The translations under genes were made by a program, and so were the position numbers. Of a stretch of DNA of 64,000 bases, positions 51,501-61,737 are shown one piece after another (position 1 is the stretch's first letter; every line of letters starts with the position of its first letter). Origin of the DNA: Nanobdellota archaeon. GTDB taxonomy: Archaea; Nanobdellota; Nanobdellia; Parvarchaeales; Parvarchaeaceae. The notes beneath the pieces were generated by a model. The model saw nothing but the letters and a program-made list of their open reading frames with translations, was not told the origin of the DNA and ran no database searches. The DNA lies in assembly GCA_021799085.1 (NCBI GenBank), contig JAJZBD010000001.1, positions 62,001-126,000 of the forward strand. The letters are read 5' to 3'.

Positions 51501-54500
51501 TCATTTTCTAATTTTATTGTAGGATTTGCAGTTACAAATGTGTCCCTGCCTGCTTCACATCCCCCCACTTCTGCGATGCCAGCAGGGTTTGTTGTAGAAA
51601 CCGGGTTCACAGTTCCTGCCGTAGAGTAAGGTTCCCAACTCCAACCATTTAGTACGTTATTCTCTATAACATTTGTCTCATTTCCACAGATGTAATCTGA
51701 TATCAATCCAGTTTTTTCAGATTGGGATCCATTTAGATTAAGATCACTGATAGTCGTTATAGAAGTAGATACTTTAAATGAGCTACTGGAAACGGCTGAA
51801 CACCTTGCGGTTATATTATATGCGGTGGAATTTATTTTGTTGTAAGAAACGTTTGCTGAGCACAGCCCTGAATTTTGATTGCTAGGGTAGCTGCATGAGG
51901 ATAACTGGAATTTTGAAGTGTTTGAGGCGTTTACTCTGCAATCAAAAGAAGGTGAAAATGTTGAGGTGGGCGCTTCTGTTGAATTTAATATTATTTTTGA
52001 GACAGAAACGCTGAGTGCAGAAGCAGATTTAGAAGCAAGATAATAGTTAATTGCCCCATCGGTTGGAGCACAGCTATATGATATACCATTATTGGAAGTA
52101 CCTACAAAGCAACCGCCTCCGAATGAAAGGTTTCCATTTTTACCTGTAGGGATTGCTTCAATGCTGTCATAAGAGCCATTCGAAGGTATTACTGGCACTG
52201 GCTTTGTACATGCGCTGTAACTTAATATAGTTCTGTTAATTGAGCAACTGCCTATGAAAACCCCGCCGGAGGGGCTGTAAAGCATCTCCAATCCAGAATT
52301 TGTTGCAGAATGATTTATGGTATAATTCTCTGCAGAATTCGAAGGATTGTATGATTCTTGTTTTCCATCCAAATAAAAGAGTGGTGAGTTTGAAATAGTG
52401 AGATTTGACGGAACTAAGCAAGATTCATACAAGGTGCCCTTTCCATTTGTGTAATTACCTGGTTGATAAGCAAACCCGACCGATGAAGTAGAGTTCATAT
52501 TATTAACTGAGCTAGGTGAGGATTGGTTAGTAAATGAAGGCGTACCGCCATAAATACAGTAAAGCTCTTCTGGGTGTACGTTATATGTATTAGAGGAGAA
52601 GGAGATGTTTATTGCACTTATTTTATTATCACTTAAGCCAATAAGATTAGATGATATATAAGTATAATTTATGCATTTAGTCAAGATGTTATCAAGAGTT
52701 GTCACATTGTAATATACTGGATTTAATGTGCTGACGTTTACATTGCTGTACGAGTTGTAACCTACCTTTATTGCTGGAGGAACATAAAACACATTACGGT
52801 TACTATCCTCAAGATATGAGAAATTTGAAATCAATTCATTCTGTACTTTGAAATTTATTGGAGAACCCTGAGCAAATATTGAATCTGTGATTATCGGAGA
52901 ATTGCTATAAAAGCAGTAGGTGCTTGTTATTGATTGGGAAGGAGTTGCAGTCTGGTATATCTTGTTATTAGCGTAATTTATGTTTCCAAATCCAGTTTCA
53001 GGAAATTCGACAGTTTGTGAAGATGAGTAGCTTACGGCAAAGCAATCCTCAACTGGCCCGGATATAGTTTGATAAATTGTAGCAGAGGAGGTGGAGACAT
53101 TGTTGAATAATAAGTTGCCTAATGTTTTACCGCCAACCGTAAATGAATCTATGCATGGCCCAAACCCAGATTGACAGTTGCTTATAAGGTTTGCATTGAA
53201 TAGATTTGTAGACAAATGAACAGTATATTGCGTGCTGTTGTAGTTTACCCAATTTGAACTGTAAGGAATTGAGGGAGAATTACTTTCAAACACAGAATAC
53301 TTACCTAAGCTGTTCCCCACAAATGCATAATAACAGGACTGTGAATTAGATGAGATTACTTGATACGGAACCTCGGCATAAGGATACGGACTCTGGGTTA
53401 TAACTCTTATATTATTACACCCTCCAAAATTATTCGAAAGAATGAACTGAATAGGCTCGTTACCGATCCCAGTGTTTGGGATTGTAAGATTATACTCTGC
53501 AATTGGAGAATCTGATATAGCAGATGGATTCATGAATAAAAACTTCTTAGAGTTTGTATTGTAATTTGCAGGTGAGATAAATGCGGCTTCGGGAATTAAA
53601 CTTCCATTATTATTGTAATCAAAGGTTATTAATGCCTCTGATAGATTACAGCCAGGATTATATTGGAATATTCCATTATAGATAGTCTTGTTGGTTATTG
53701 TGTTACAATTGTTGCCGTTTGTTAAGTGAGGGATTATACTAAAGTCCTGTGCATTTACTGGAACCCCATTTAAACTAATGTTTAAAAGTCCTTTTCCGCT
53801 GTTTCCACTTATATTTTGTATTGACAACCCTGATTGAATGTCGCCGCTTCCCAAATAGGCATTGTTTGACCGATTAATAAACACTGCCCTCAGATATGTA
53901 AAATCGCTGCTTAAATTGCACATCATTGTGCCATTTGGCAGGAAATACTCTCCATTCCCCATAGGAACAACCCCTAAATTACCGGTATGATTATAGTCAT
54001 TTACTACATTGCAATTAAATGGAGTCCCATTTATATTATAAAGATACAGTATTGAATTGTAAAGCTGCCTGCTCAACGGGATAACTGAGAAAACCAAAGC
54101 AATCCCATTTTTAACTGTCGTGTTTATCGGCAATTTTACCATAAACAACCCATTGGTGGATGGCTTTGACAAAGTCTCGTTGCCCGCCATAAGAACAGTT
54201 CCATCAGAAGTCTCATTCGACATGTTTAAATTAGAATTATTGTACATATCAACGAAGAATGGCCCATACTTAGAAGAGATATTTATGTATGAATTATTTA
54301 TAACGGCATTGTCTAAACAAGATGAAAGTGAAGAACCAGATTCAAATGTGGCGTTAACAGATGTGGATTCGCTAACAGAACATTGAAGAGAACCCTTACT
54401 AACCAGAGAAAATGTAAATGACTTGTTAGAAAAAGTTGAATAATTTACTAGAGTATCGGTTCCTACTATCCTTAATATCGATGGGTCGCTGACTATAGAA

Positions 54501-57500
54501 TTTGAAAATATGTTAAATGGGAGAGAGCTATTTGGAAGAGGGACTGGGAAAGAGGACACTGTTGAATTAAGAGAGCTGTAAAGGTCTGAAACGCTGTTAA
54601 ATACACTACTTTCGCTTCCGCTTCCGAAATATGTAAATGCTTCATAGTTGAAAATACCAGATGTCTGATTAAGAGTAGGTTTTTCTAACTGAAATGATGA
54701 AAGAGCCGGAGAATAATGCGGAAGATTATTGTAATTTAATGCTACCTGATCGGAATAAGGCATGAATAGAATACCAGTCCAGCTTGTTATTAACACATTG
54801 CTAGCCTGTTTTGCATTCCCGTAATACAAGCTATTTGACAAAGCATAATTCAAATTGGAAGGAGAAACTATCTGTTTGGACCAGAAAACTCCAAAATCCT
54901 GCACGTTATCTGGTGAAGCAAAACAGGATATTGAAGAACCCTTAAGCTGGTTAAGGCCTAATTTGTAATTACCACTACCGTTTGTAACAGAAACGGATGG
55001 ATTCACTGTTACATTTAATACATTTGAAGTAGAATTAACGGAATTCACGTCAATCGACAGATTGTCAGTGTATATCCCTACTCCCTTAATTGGAGAATTT
55101 GAAAGGTCAAAATTATAGCTTACTATATACTGCCAGATTGGAGATACTGCCCCACTTCCATTGGTTATTATCTCATTGTTATGAGTCTCAGAGACATTCT
55201 CAGTAGAAGATGAAACTAAAGGATTTACTTGTGTAGGTATGTTACTTGCCAATGAATTGCTAGGAGAGCTTGAGCCGTCCCAAGTAACATTGAAAGTGTT
55301 GCCAAAGAAAACACTTAGATTGTATTTTCCAGATAATAAGGCCTCAAAAAGAGACATCGGAACTTGTAAAGTAAATGTTGCCGTACCATTTGGCTGAATT
55401 ACTGGGACATTTGAACTGCCAGAATCTGAATGTACCAGCAGCGTATTGGATGTCCTTATAACGTTGTTTGGAATACCAGCTCCTTGGTCGTATATCCACA
55501 TACCCAACAAAGAATTGTTGAAAGGACCATTTTCGTAACCTGATGAAAAAAGAGATTCTATTGGTATTGGATTCAAAGGATGACCTTTATCAAATACATA
55601 CATGTCGGTATTAAAATTATTATTGTAGTTTACCTGTATTATTCCTGTTGTGGCAGCCATAGAAGAAAGGAAGCCCTGATACAACTCATAAGTTACCCTT
55701 TGGCTGTTTTGAGAATTATAAAATATAGTGCTTAGATTATTGTTTCCATACAAGGCAACAAGGTATGGATCAGTTATTTTTGTGTTTCCTACATTCTTAA
55801 CAGTTATGACTAAATTAACCGAAGAAGAATTTGCATTAAATTCAGGACAATTTGTACTTATATTCTGAAGGAAAATTGTTGAATTAGCTGTAGGATTAGA
55901 AGGATCTTTTTGTCCTTTGAACAAACCACAGTAATATCCAGCATCATTTGCTACATATATTGAATTAATCCAAGCATCCGTAACATTCTGAGCATGTATT
56001 CCTGTTGAAGTACATTTTATGTTATTGGCAAATATTCCGTCCTGGAAATTTAAATACTGGCTTGCAGTGCTACTAAAGCAGTTTGTATTGTTAAAAAATG
56101 CATTACATGTACCAATTGCGCTGGTGTAATTTTCTAGTACTGTAGGGGGTATTATCCTAGTGTAGCTTGGTGAAGTGTAAACACCATTACTAGTATCAAA
56201 GCTTTCTCCATAAAAGCAAAAACTATCCAAAGCGGTCAATGTAAAGTTATTCTGATAGGAAGAGCTTGAGTAACCAGGAGTGAACGGGGTATCGAATAAC
56301 TGGTTATTTCTTAGGTTATTTGACAGCCACAGCCTTTCATAGGAGACATTGTTTATAGTTGCAGGGTTTTCAAATGTGCAGCTGCTTAATGTATTGTCAA
56401 TACTAGAATTCCACGCACAGATTGGAAATATCCCATCAGTTCTAAACTTAAGGTAGATACCATTACCATAGTTAGGGTAGTAAGCTCCTTCTAGATCTGG
56501 AGATGTGAAAGTATCTGCAGTTGTGGAGGTTATAAGATCCTGTGTATATCTTAAACATGCCCCGTGTGGGCCTTCTTCAGCACACGTTGTTTGGGAGGTA
56601 GAAGTGTTCAGTAAAGAGGAGATACCTTTGTTTGAAACGTAAATTTCAATCCCTTGAGAACTGCCCCCGTAATAATTGGCAGACAGAGGTGTCAAAAAGT
56701 TTGTAGATACATTTAAGTACTGTATATCTCCTTTGTTCCCCTTAGGGAATTGAGCATAATCTACAGACGGCATTGTATAGTTAAAGGCGGGACTTATTGA
56801 CTGAATCTGGTATGCTAGAAGCGAATTGAATGAGCCTATCCAAGGATCACCTCCCAAACTAAGTATATGACCAAAGGCATAATCTGCACCGTAGCCATTT
56901 TGATTTGGAGAAGCTATGAAAACAGATGGAGTAAAACCACTTAAGGTTGATATATTGTATAACGTACCCACAAAACCAGGATAATTGACATAATTGTTTA
57001 TGAAGGTAGAACCACATGAAACGGCGGGTATTATCAATGTGCTTTTTGGTACACTGCCTGGCAGATTCGTATAACCTGTAAAAGAGTTGTTTATAGCGTA
57101 TAGATAAGTGGGATATAAACCATAATAAGCATGTATTGTTGAATCGCTCCAATTTATAAAGTTTTGATAAGGAAATTCCGACGAAGGCAATTGATAAACG
57201 TTCTGTGAAGTAGCATTGCTTGTTGCAGAATAAAGATTTGAATAGTTTACACCACCGCTGTTTGGAAATTGACTGTCGCCCTGTGGAAAACCAAGGTACC
57301 CGACCAGATTAGTAAAATTAGAAGTCGTTGGACCACCACCGCATGAAAATAAAGTGAAGATATCCCAGCATAAATGAGGAGAAGTTATCTCATTTACTGC
57401 ACTGCATGAATAACCGGTTGAAGAAAACTGGATATTTCCAGGGTAAAATTTTTCATTAAACCAGAAATTAGTGATTGGTGATGAGGAAGATACATATTCA

Positions 57501-57736
57501 TTGCTTGTTATTAAACTTGAAGGATCTGAATTTGCGTAATTAGACGCTGAGTTTGATAGTGGATTCGGAGTGCTTGTTGTAGTTATTGCCTGCAAACTAG
57601 AGTTAGTGTTAACGACCAAATTATTATTTGATAAGAGATTTACCCCTCTATAAGCAATTAAAAGAGAGAGTACAATTATAAAGCATACCATTAAAAATTC
57701 AGCAGCTCTTTTTCGTTTATCCATAATTACGGCCAA
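48569..57736 (-). CDS. Giant secreted, membrane-anchored surface protein (3055 aa)
   Basis: Single uninterrupted ORF; N-terminal TM after MDKRKRAAEF; S/N/T-rich with many N-x-S/T sequons; C-terminal FxExGLPxGxxWxVxYxG repeats. Confidence 0.88.
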   Translation of the reverse strand: MAVIMDKRKRAAEFLMVCFIIVLSLLIAYRGVNLLSNNNLVVNTNSSLQAITTTSTPNPLSNSASNYANSDPSSLITSNEYVSSSSPITNFWFNEKFYPGNIQFSSTGYSCSAVNEITSPHLCWDIFTLFSCGGGPTTSNFTNLVGYLGFPQGDSQFPNSGGVNYSNLYSATSNATSQNVYQLPSSEFPYQNFINWSDSTIHAYYGLYPTYLYAINNSFTGYTNLPGSVPKSTLIIPAVSCGSTFINNYVNYPGFVGTLYNISTLSGFTPSVFIASPNQNGYGADYAFGHILSLGGDPWIGSFNSLLAYQIQSISPAFNYTMPSVDYAQFPKGNKGDIQYLNVSTNFLTPLSANYYGGSSQGIEIYVSNKGISSLLNTSTSQTTCAEEGPHGACLRYTQDLITSTTADTFTSPDLEGAYYPNYGNGIYLKFRTDGIFPICAWNSSIDNTLSSCTFENPATINNVSYERLWLSNNLRNNQLFDTPFTPGYSSSSYQNNFTLTALDSFCFYGESFDTSNGVYTSPSYTRIIPPTVLENYTSAIGTCNAFFNNTNCFSSTASQYLNFQDGIFANNIKCTSTGIHAQNVTDAWINSIYVANDAGYYCGLFKGQKDPSNPTANSTIFLQNISTNCPEFNANSSSVNLVITVKNVGNTKITDPYLVALYGNNNLSTIFYNSQNSQRVTYELYQGFLSSMAATTGIIQVNYNNNFNTDMYVFDKGHPLNPIPIESLFSSGYENGPFNNSLLGMWIYDQGAGIPNNVIRTSNTLLVHSDSGSSNVPVIQPNGTATFTLQVPMSLFEALLSGKYNLSVFFGNTFNVTWDGSSSPSNSLASNIPTQVNPLVSSSTENVSETHNNEIITNGSGAVSPIWQYIVSYNFDLSNSPIKGVGIYTDNLSIDVNSVNSTSNVLNVTVNPSVSVTNGSGNYKLGLNQLKGSSISCFASPDNVQDFGVFWSKQIVSPSNLNYALSNSLYYGNAKQASNVLITSWTGILFMPYSDQVALNYNNLPHYSPALSSFQLEKPTLNQTSGIFNYEAFTYFGSGSESSVFNSVSDLYSSLNSTVSSFPVPLPNSSLPFNIFSNSIVSDPSILRIVGTDTLVNYSTFSNKSFTFSLVSKGSLQCSVSESTSVNATFESGSSLSSCLDNAVINNSYINISSKYGPFFVDMYNNSNLNMSNETSDGTVLMAGNETLSKPSTNGLFMVKLPINTTVKNGIALVFSVIPLSRQLYNSILYLYNINGTPFNCNVVNDYNHTGNLGVVPMGNGEYFLPNGTMMCNLSSDFTYLRAVFINRSNNAYLGSGDIQSGLSIQNISGNSGKGLLNISLNGVPVNAQDFSIIPHLTNGNNCNTITNKTIYNGIFQYNPGCNLSEALITFDYNNNGSLIPEAAFISPANYNTNSKKFLFMNPSAISDSPIAEYNLTIPNTGIGNEPIQFILSNNFGGCNNIRVITQSPYPYAEVPYQVISSNSQSCYYAFVGNSLGKYSVFESNSPSIPYSSNWVNYNSTQYTVHLSTNLFNANLISNCQSGFGPCIDSFTVGGKTLGNLLFNNVSTSSATIYQTISGPVEDCFAVSYSSSQTVEFPETGFGNINYANNKIYQTATPSQSITSTYCFYSNSPIITDSIFAQGSPINFKVQNELISNFSYLEDSNRNVFYVPPAIKVGYNSYSNVNVSTLNPVYYNVTTLDNILTKCINYTYISSNLIGLSDNKISAINISFSSNTYNVHPEELYCIYGGTPSFTNQSSPSSVNNMNSTSSVGFAYQPGNYTNGKGTLYESCLVPSNLTISNSPLFYLDGKQESYNPSNSAENYTINHSATNSGLEMLYSPSGGVFIGSCSINRTILSYSACTKPVPVIPSNGSYDSIEAIPTGKNGNLSFGGGCFVGTSNNGISYSCAPTDGAINYYLASKSASALSVSVSKIILNSTEAPTSTFSPSFDCRVNASNTSKFQLSSCSYPSNQNSGLCSANVSYNKINSTAYNITARCSAVSSSSFKVSTSITTISDLNLNGSQSEKTGLISDYICGNETNVIENNVLNGWSWEPYSTAGTVNPVSTTNPAGIAEVGGCEAGRDTFVTANPTIKLENESKDSFQEFYSCQSGYTGTITACSQKTSLSQVALSISSNNNCAYTNTTLINTTIKTTTVNGNGTGGQATSCNPFNKAGYLQPTVQDNCIAYHNPVINSTTSSYALQYIGSSSLGIGIGVIGNEYPLNISIPNNKQQNSVKDAYLTGLSESQIEGANNILTDILPTSLLESNLPSKALSISATYSYDMLNILMLQNPSLGVSGIPGFINGSILDYALSLFTGGTSGNCAPPYNVIGDGIFRLGEGMLCSGKTLPASYKEGVFLSLGSLNEGLHSLQFYSIGNSTNEAQPSVSVFDSVGDAVNLNSACSNGNSRVFTSTYSGGKWSFNITSDQQCDPINNQLYGYIVNCLYQTPGNKTYTISSQYYLAYNLPTIWNVSYSLLIAPKSYQVVPTPVYQINYSTGSVLTLNKPVKTIFIENGLPVNYKWSVNYNGVVRNSSSNEIYFYSVGTHSFTVPTLSNYSSTTDCYTTYTPSPSNGQATAGITTSIKFTGNTTCFTYFKQTGLPRGIPWNVTYDGITESSHVVDKFNFPHLQSSNIEFITTNPGGFGGNFSYTVSKIKTASATCTSVFEPNPSSGYLIAGTNQSITFTNTSKCVHTFAESGLPSGMKWSLTYDGITNSSTSNKISFLVPSGTYNFNTSSISSAIYNINEQDVGSCTYSPNPSSGSVSAGSSQTNIVFTKSCIQTFTFVSGGTSEASELKITLRNLTKGETILVADTINTENARISDSFGDSFSVVQSNTSTSPEYYAWSTTASQSGNDTITLTYAGTAYSYATAVGLEGYSLSTLKSYSSTSGCSVNSFSPSTGEFVFGICHSEGATSVSNTTGFLSMPPSEPFASSEYSLSWPGGSTTVPFNVKDGTSTVEEVLTISNYVPPPPTYHFYLDESGLPYKILSSKGWSGILAGSHFKSYSGSVSESSHSTPVSFAVEDVVTNYYCSGNHYYEDGYSPSPSSGKISAGQTETIHFSYFSGKETNYACDS
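48570..50270 (-). repeat. Protein-level FxExGLPxGxxW...PxPSSGxxxAG repeats in the giant protein C-terminus
   Basis: FIENGLPVNYKWSVNYNG, YFKQTGLPRGIPWNVTYDG, FAESGLPSGMKWSLTYDG, YLDESGLPYKI; with YTPSPSNGQATAG, FEPNPSSGYLIAG, YSPNPSSGSVSAG, YSPSPSSGKISAG. Confidence 0.85.
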
Positions 57737-60700
57737 TTTGTGTAAGTTTGCTTTCCGATGATAGTTAAACCGGGGTATTCTGTACTAAAATCATTATATA
57801 ATTCATTTATATTAAAGTTTGGCGGATATGCAGAGTATGTTCCGTTAAGAAGGGTCAACTTAAATGGGTTTACATTTATACATGCAAATTCCTCATAATA
57901 AGAACTTAAAGTAGCGTTATAAATATATGAAGGGACTGGTTCTGTATTTGAAAGGTTTAAGCCAGCTTCAGAGTAATATGCGTTGAAGTTATGCTGCTCT
58001 TTATTCGGATAAAGGAAAGTGAATGGCTTGCTATTTGAATTTACAGAATAGAAGAATGGAAAAACTAAAGAGCCGTTATCAGAAAATTTCCCTGTATAAG
58101 AAGCGCCTTGCCCATAAACTATATACAATTCGTTTGGCATATTTTTTGTAAGATTAATCCATAACAAACCGCCATTCACCAAGGCAGTTTGATTCCACCA
58201 ATAAAGCTGTAAAACTTCATTACTTGAATAAACTCCAAATATTTTTATATAACCTGGAACGAAATAACCGAAATTGAAATTGCTATTGAGATTAATTGCA
58301 AGCTGGAAACTACTGGTAAAGTGAGAGGAATTCAGAAGCAGTTCATTAAAGTAAGTATTATTATCAGTGGTAAGACCAAAGGAAGTGTTTAAGGAGGGGT
58401 TAAGCTCAGAAGCAGGAGCATAGGCTAATTCACCTTCAACTGGTTTGTAAAGAGGAACATAATTACTCACAAAGGCATAACTTATTAAGTCAGAGGAGGG
58501 CTTGGAAGTAGTTGATATCCCAAGCAAATTAACGGTTGATGTAATAGCGGCGGAGTTACTATCAAAACTGCTCTGGAGATTTGAATCAAGATATGCAGTA
58601 AGATTGCAGCCATTGCTGCCTACGCAATAACGATTGAAGCTAAGTTCATTTTGTGTACCTGGTGAGATGTAGTCATTTGAACCGCCAAGCAGGCTGGCGG
58701 AATCAGTCGCTATGGAGTAATTATACAACCCGTTTGGGTTCTGTTCTGAATTGAAAGAAGCGGAGATGACACTGCCAGAAAGATAATGACTAGAAGAAAA
58801 GAATGCACTAACTCCTGCATACGGTCCTGTTGAATTGAAACCAACATTAAAACTGAAATTCAGAGGAAGGTTCAAAGATCCATTATATAACGCAAACGTC
58901 TTGTTATAGAAGGATAAATTCGCAGAGTCTGCCCCTCCCCCATAAACCGAAACAAGCCTGTAATTACTGTTCTGTGATGTCGTGAAGTTTTTGCTGTTTA
59001 ACACAAAGTAATCTGGACAGGTATTGCTACTTGTTATCCAATTTTTGTAAGAGAAGCTGGAGACTTTATAATAAGGGCAGAAATACTGCCCATTTGAAAG
59101 TTTACGACAATACTCTCCATTCGGAGCTGAACTTGTAGAATTCAGATAGCCTTCCATCGTAGAATTCGATGTCTGCAAACTGGCAATGCAGGTGTGATTT
59201 AAGAATAATTGTGATATAACGGGAGCACAGTTAATATACGTAAAATTATTTGTTATGAGCGCCTCTGTAAATCCTGGATAACCTGTAGCATAAGGAGATC
59301 TTTGTATGCCGCATGCTTCAGTCGGTTTTAAAGTCAGATTGTTTTGGTAGCCGAAATCCAATGATATTGGTATCCCAAGTACTTCTTCAGAAAAATTCCC
59401 ATTTACAGGCAAGCTTTTTACCGAATAGGAATAATTCGATTTAACAGTGTAATTACTTGCATTTACGCAGGAATCTATTTCGCTTGCATTTATGGAAAGA
59501 TTCAAAACATTTATATTGAAATTGGTACCAGAGAGAAAACTTAATTCCTGCGGCATCTGTTCCTGTAGCAAAGCGATAACATCTTGAGATAATGTAGAAG
59601 ACAATAAATTCCTACAATAAGTTAAATCCGAGCTATTTTGCTCACAGTTGTATATGTATGTGCCATAATAGGGTTCTTTTACTCTATTTAATTTGTTTAA
59701 AAGATAGCTAGTTCCTTGTGGAGAGCCAAGCTGTAAAATCAGTGCAGAGTACCAGTCATACTTTGGCCTGCCATTTACTGACACTGTTTTAAGGTTTACA
59801 GCGTTTATCGCATTTGATATATAATTGTCTATTTCATACTGGGCAAAACCTTCTATTTTCTGGTTTCCTATTGGGAAGCTTTGATTTACAAATGCGATGC
59901 CCAGTTGCATTAGTTGACTTAGGTAATTATCACCTGTTATAGAATCAGAAAGTGTGAGGCAGTTTTGTAGATCGTATTGGCCCTCGTTATAATTTACGCA
60001 AACTTGTGGAGAGTACAAAGGGAACAATGAATACGAAACGTAAAGATTCTGGTTGTTCGGAAATAAAAGATTCTGTGTGCCAGAATTTTGTATGCTGTTT
60101 AAGATGTATTTGTAATAAACGAATTGAGGTTGTATACCAAACATAACATAATTTGCAGGTTTAATTGTGAATATCCCATTAGTATCAGAAGTTACCGAAA
60201 AAGTATAATTTGTGCCGTCAAAAATAAATCCGCTTTTTGAAGCATTAACCAGCTTTATTTGACTAGGTATGCCGTTTGCATTATCATACGAAATAACACT
60301 GCTCAATGAGTATAAATTTTCATTTGGCATAGGCGTAAGATAAAAGGAAGTAACTCCGGATATGGTATCCGTATAGATAATAGCAACATTGCCATTTGGA
60401 AATGTAACCAATGTATATTGGCTTGAAGGAGAAAGGCCGGATCCCTTGAAAAAGGCACTCACTGAAACTGACTGGTCTATTACTCCTGAAACAACATCTT
60501 GTAAAGGCATAGAAGTAAATTCCATGCCAGACAGATTAAAGTTAATCCCCAAAGGAACGTTACTGCTGATATAAGCGCAACCGCTTGAAGACCATTCACA
60601 TACTGAGAAAGTAGCTGATGAGGTATTATACTGAAATTTATATTTGTTGCTTAGAAAAGGCGCAGAAAAATTACCAAAAAATACTGTATTACTGCGTTCC

Positions 60701-61152
60701 GATAAATTAAGCACCAAATTAGACTGTATATCTATATTGGATGAATTTACCACTTCGAATGAATTCTTATTTAAAAGTGTTTCAAGGCCGTATTCTATCA
60801 TATTGTTATTCGGAAGGCAGATTTGGCCTGCTAGATTCCTCCAGTAATAAACCTTGGGAACCGGCACAAATGGCAATGACTGAGAGGTGTTAATGTAGCC
60901 ACAGTCAACACTGCTTGGCTGCAAAGTAAGCCCATCAAAAAGTTCTGCTTTCTGGAAATTGTAATTTGCCTCTTGTATAAGATAGTTTTTTAATGCAAGC
61001 GTTTGATAAATGCTGTTTTGGGCAGTTATCTCTATTTTTGAACTTAAACCTACATTTCCTATGTAACCAAAAGCATTGAGAACTATATATATTGTGGCTG
61101 CGACCATGCCCAGCACCACAATCATATTTGCCTGCCCCTTAGTATTTAGCAT
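57727..61152 (-). CDS. Large secreted protein with pilin-like signal and C-terminal DUF2341-like segment
   Basis: 1141 aa; MLNTKGQANMIVVLGMVAATIYIVLNAFGY; C-terminal ELYIVYGQGASYTGKFSDNGSLVFPFF. Confidence 0.8.
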   Translation of the reverse strand: MLNTKGQANMIVVLGMVAATIYIVLNAFGYIGNVGLSSKIEITAQNSIYQTLALKNYLIQEANYNFQKAELFDGLTLQPSSVDCGYINTSQSLPFVPVPKVYYWRNLAGQICLPNNNMIEYGLETLLNKNSFEVVNSSNIDIQSNLVLNLSERSNTVFFGNFSAPFLSNKYKFQYNTSSATFSVCEWSSSGCAYISSNVPLGINFNLSGMEFTSMPLQDVVSGVIDQSVSVSAFFKGSGLSPSSQYTLVTFPNGNVAIIYTDTISGVTSFYLTPMPNENLYSLSSVISYDNANGIPSQIKLVNASKSGFIFDGTNYTFSVTSDTNGIFTIKPANYVMFGIQPQFVYYKYILNSIQNSGTQNLLFPNNQNLYVSYSLFPLYSPQVCVNYNEGQYDLQNCLTLSDSITGDNYLSQLMQLGIAFVNQSFPIGNQKIEGFAQYEIDNYISNAINAVNLKTVSVNGRPKYDWYSALILQLGSPQGTSYLLNKLNRVKEPYYGTYIYNCEQNSSDLTYCRNLLSSTLSQDVIALLQEQMPQELSFLSGTNFNINVLNLSINASEIDSCVNASNYTVKSNYSYSVKSLPVNGNFSEEVLGIPISLDFGYQNNLTLKPTEACGIQRSPYATGYPGFTEALITNNFTYINCAPVISQLFLNHTCIASLQTSNSTMEGYLNSTSSAPNGEYCRKLSNGQYFCPYYKVSSFSYKNWITSSNTCPDYFVLNSKNFTTSQNSNYRLVSVYGGGADSANLSFYNKTFALYNGSLNLPLNFSFNVGFNSTGPYAGVSAFFSSSHYLSGSVISASFNSEQNPNGLYNYSIATDSASLLGGSNDYISPGTQNELSFNRYCVGSNGCNLTAYLDSNLQSSFDSNSAAITSTVNLLGISTTSKPSSDLISYAFVSNYVPLYKPVEGELAYAPASELNPSLNTSFGLTTDNNTYFNELLLNSSHFTSSFQLAINLNSNFNFGYFVPGYIKIFGVYSSNEVLQLYWWNQTALVNGGLLWINLTKNMPNELYIVYGQGASYTGKFSDNGSLVFPFFYSVNSNSKPFTFLYPNKEQHNFNAYYSEAGLNLSNTEPVPSYIYNATLSSYYEEFACINVNPFKLTLLNGTYSAYPPNFNINELYNDFSTEYPGLTIIGKQTYTNWP

Positions 61153-61737
61153 TTAGCTTATCACCCCGTAAATAGTATAAGGCTTTGAAGGATCTGCAGG
61201 ATTATAAACCTGCATGCTACATTCTGATTTACCTGTAACACCCGCAGGTATCTGATTCAAAAAGACCTGCATTCCAAGCGCTTTCAATGTAGCTGTTTCT
61301 TGTCCTGTCAATACCTGAAAGTTACTTAGAGAAAAACCGGAAAAATAACCTATAAAATCACTGTAGAGAGAAGAAGAATTATAAAGATATGTTTGAATGT
61401 AATTGTAATTGGAATTGCAGGCACCGCTGCAATTTGTCGACAAGGACTGCTCTTTATTTGAATTTGCAAGAGAATACTGACTTGGGTTAGACAAAGCCAG
61501 CTGGGACAAAGTAAACGCATTATGGACATAATATGTACTATATATGGTATCCAAAGCAAAATTGCATGAAAATGAGACTGGCTGCTGACTTACGGCTGTC
61601 AATAGGTTTGCAGTAGCGCCGTGAAGCAAAGCCGATGCCAAAACAGCTAGAACCACCGCTACCAGAGGTGCTAACACTAAATCAAGCATTGTAAGCTGGC
61701 CTTTCTTACCAAGTCTAACTGTAAGGTGGAATACCAT
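61153..61737 (-). CDS. Secreted protein with class III signal peptide
   Basis: LGKKGQLTMLDLVLAPLVAVVLAVLASALLHG; stop abuts the 1141-aa gene start. Confidence 0.75.
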   Translation of the reverse strand: MVFHLTVRLGKKGQLTMLDLVLAPLVAVVLAVLASALLHGATANLLTAVSQQPVSFSCNFALDTIYSTYYVHNAFTLSQLALSNPSQYSLANSNKEQSLSTNCSGACNSNYNYIQTYLYNSSSLYSDFIGYFSGFSLSNFQVLTGQETATLKALGMQVFLNQIPAGVTGKSECSMQVYNPADPSKPYTIYGVIS

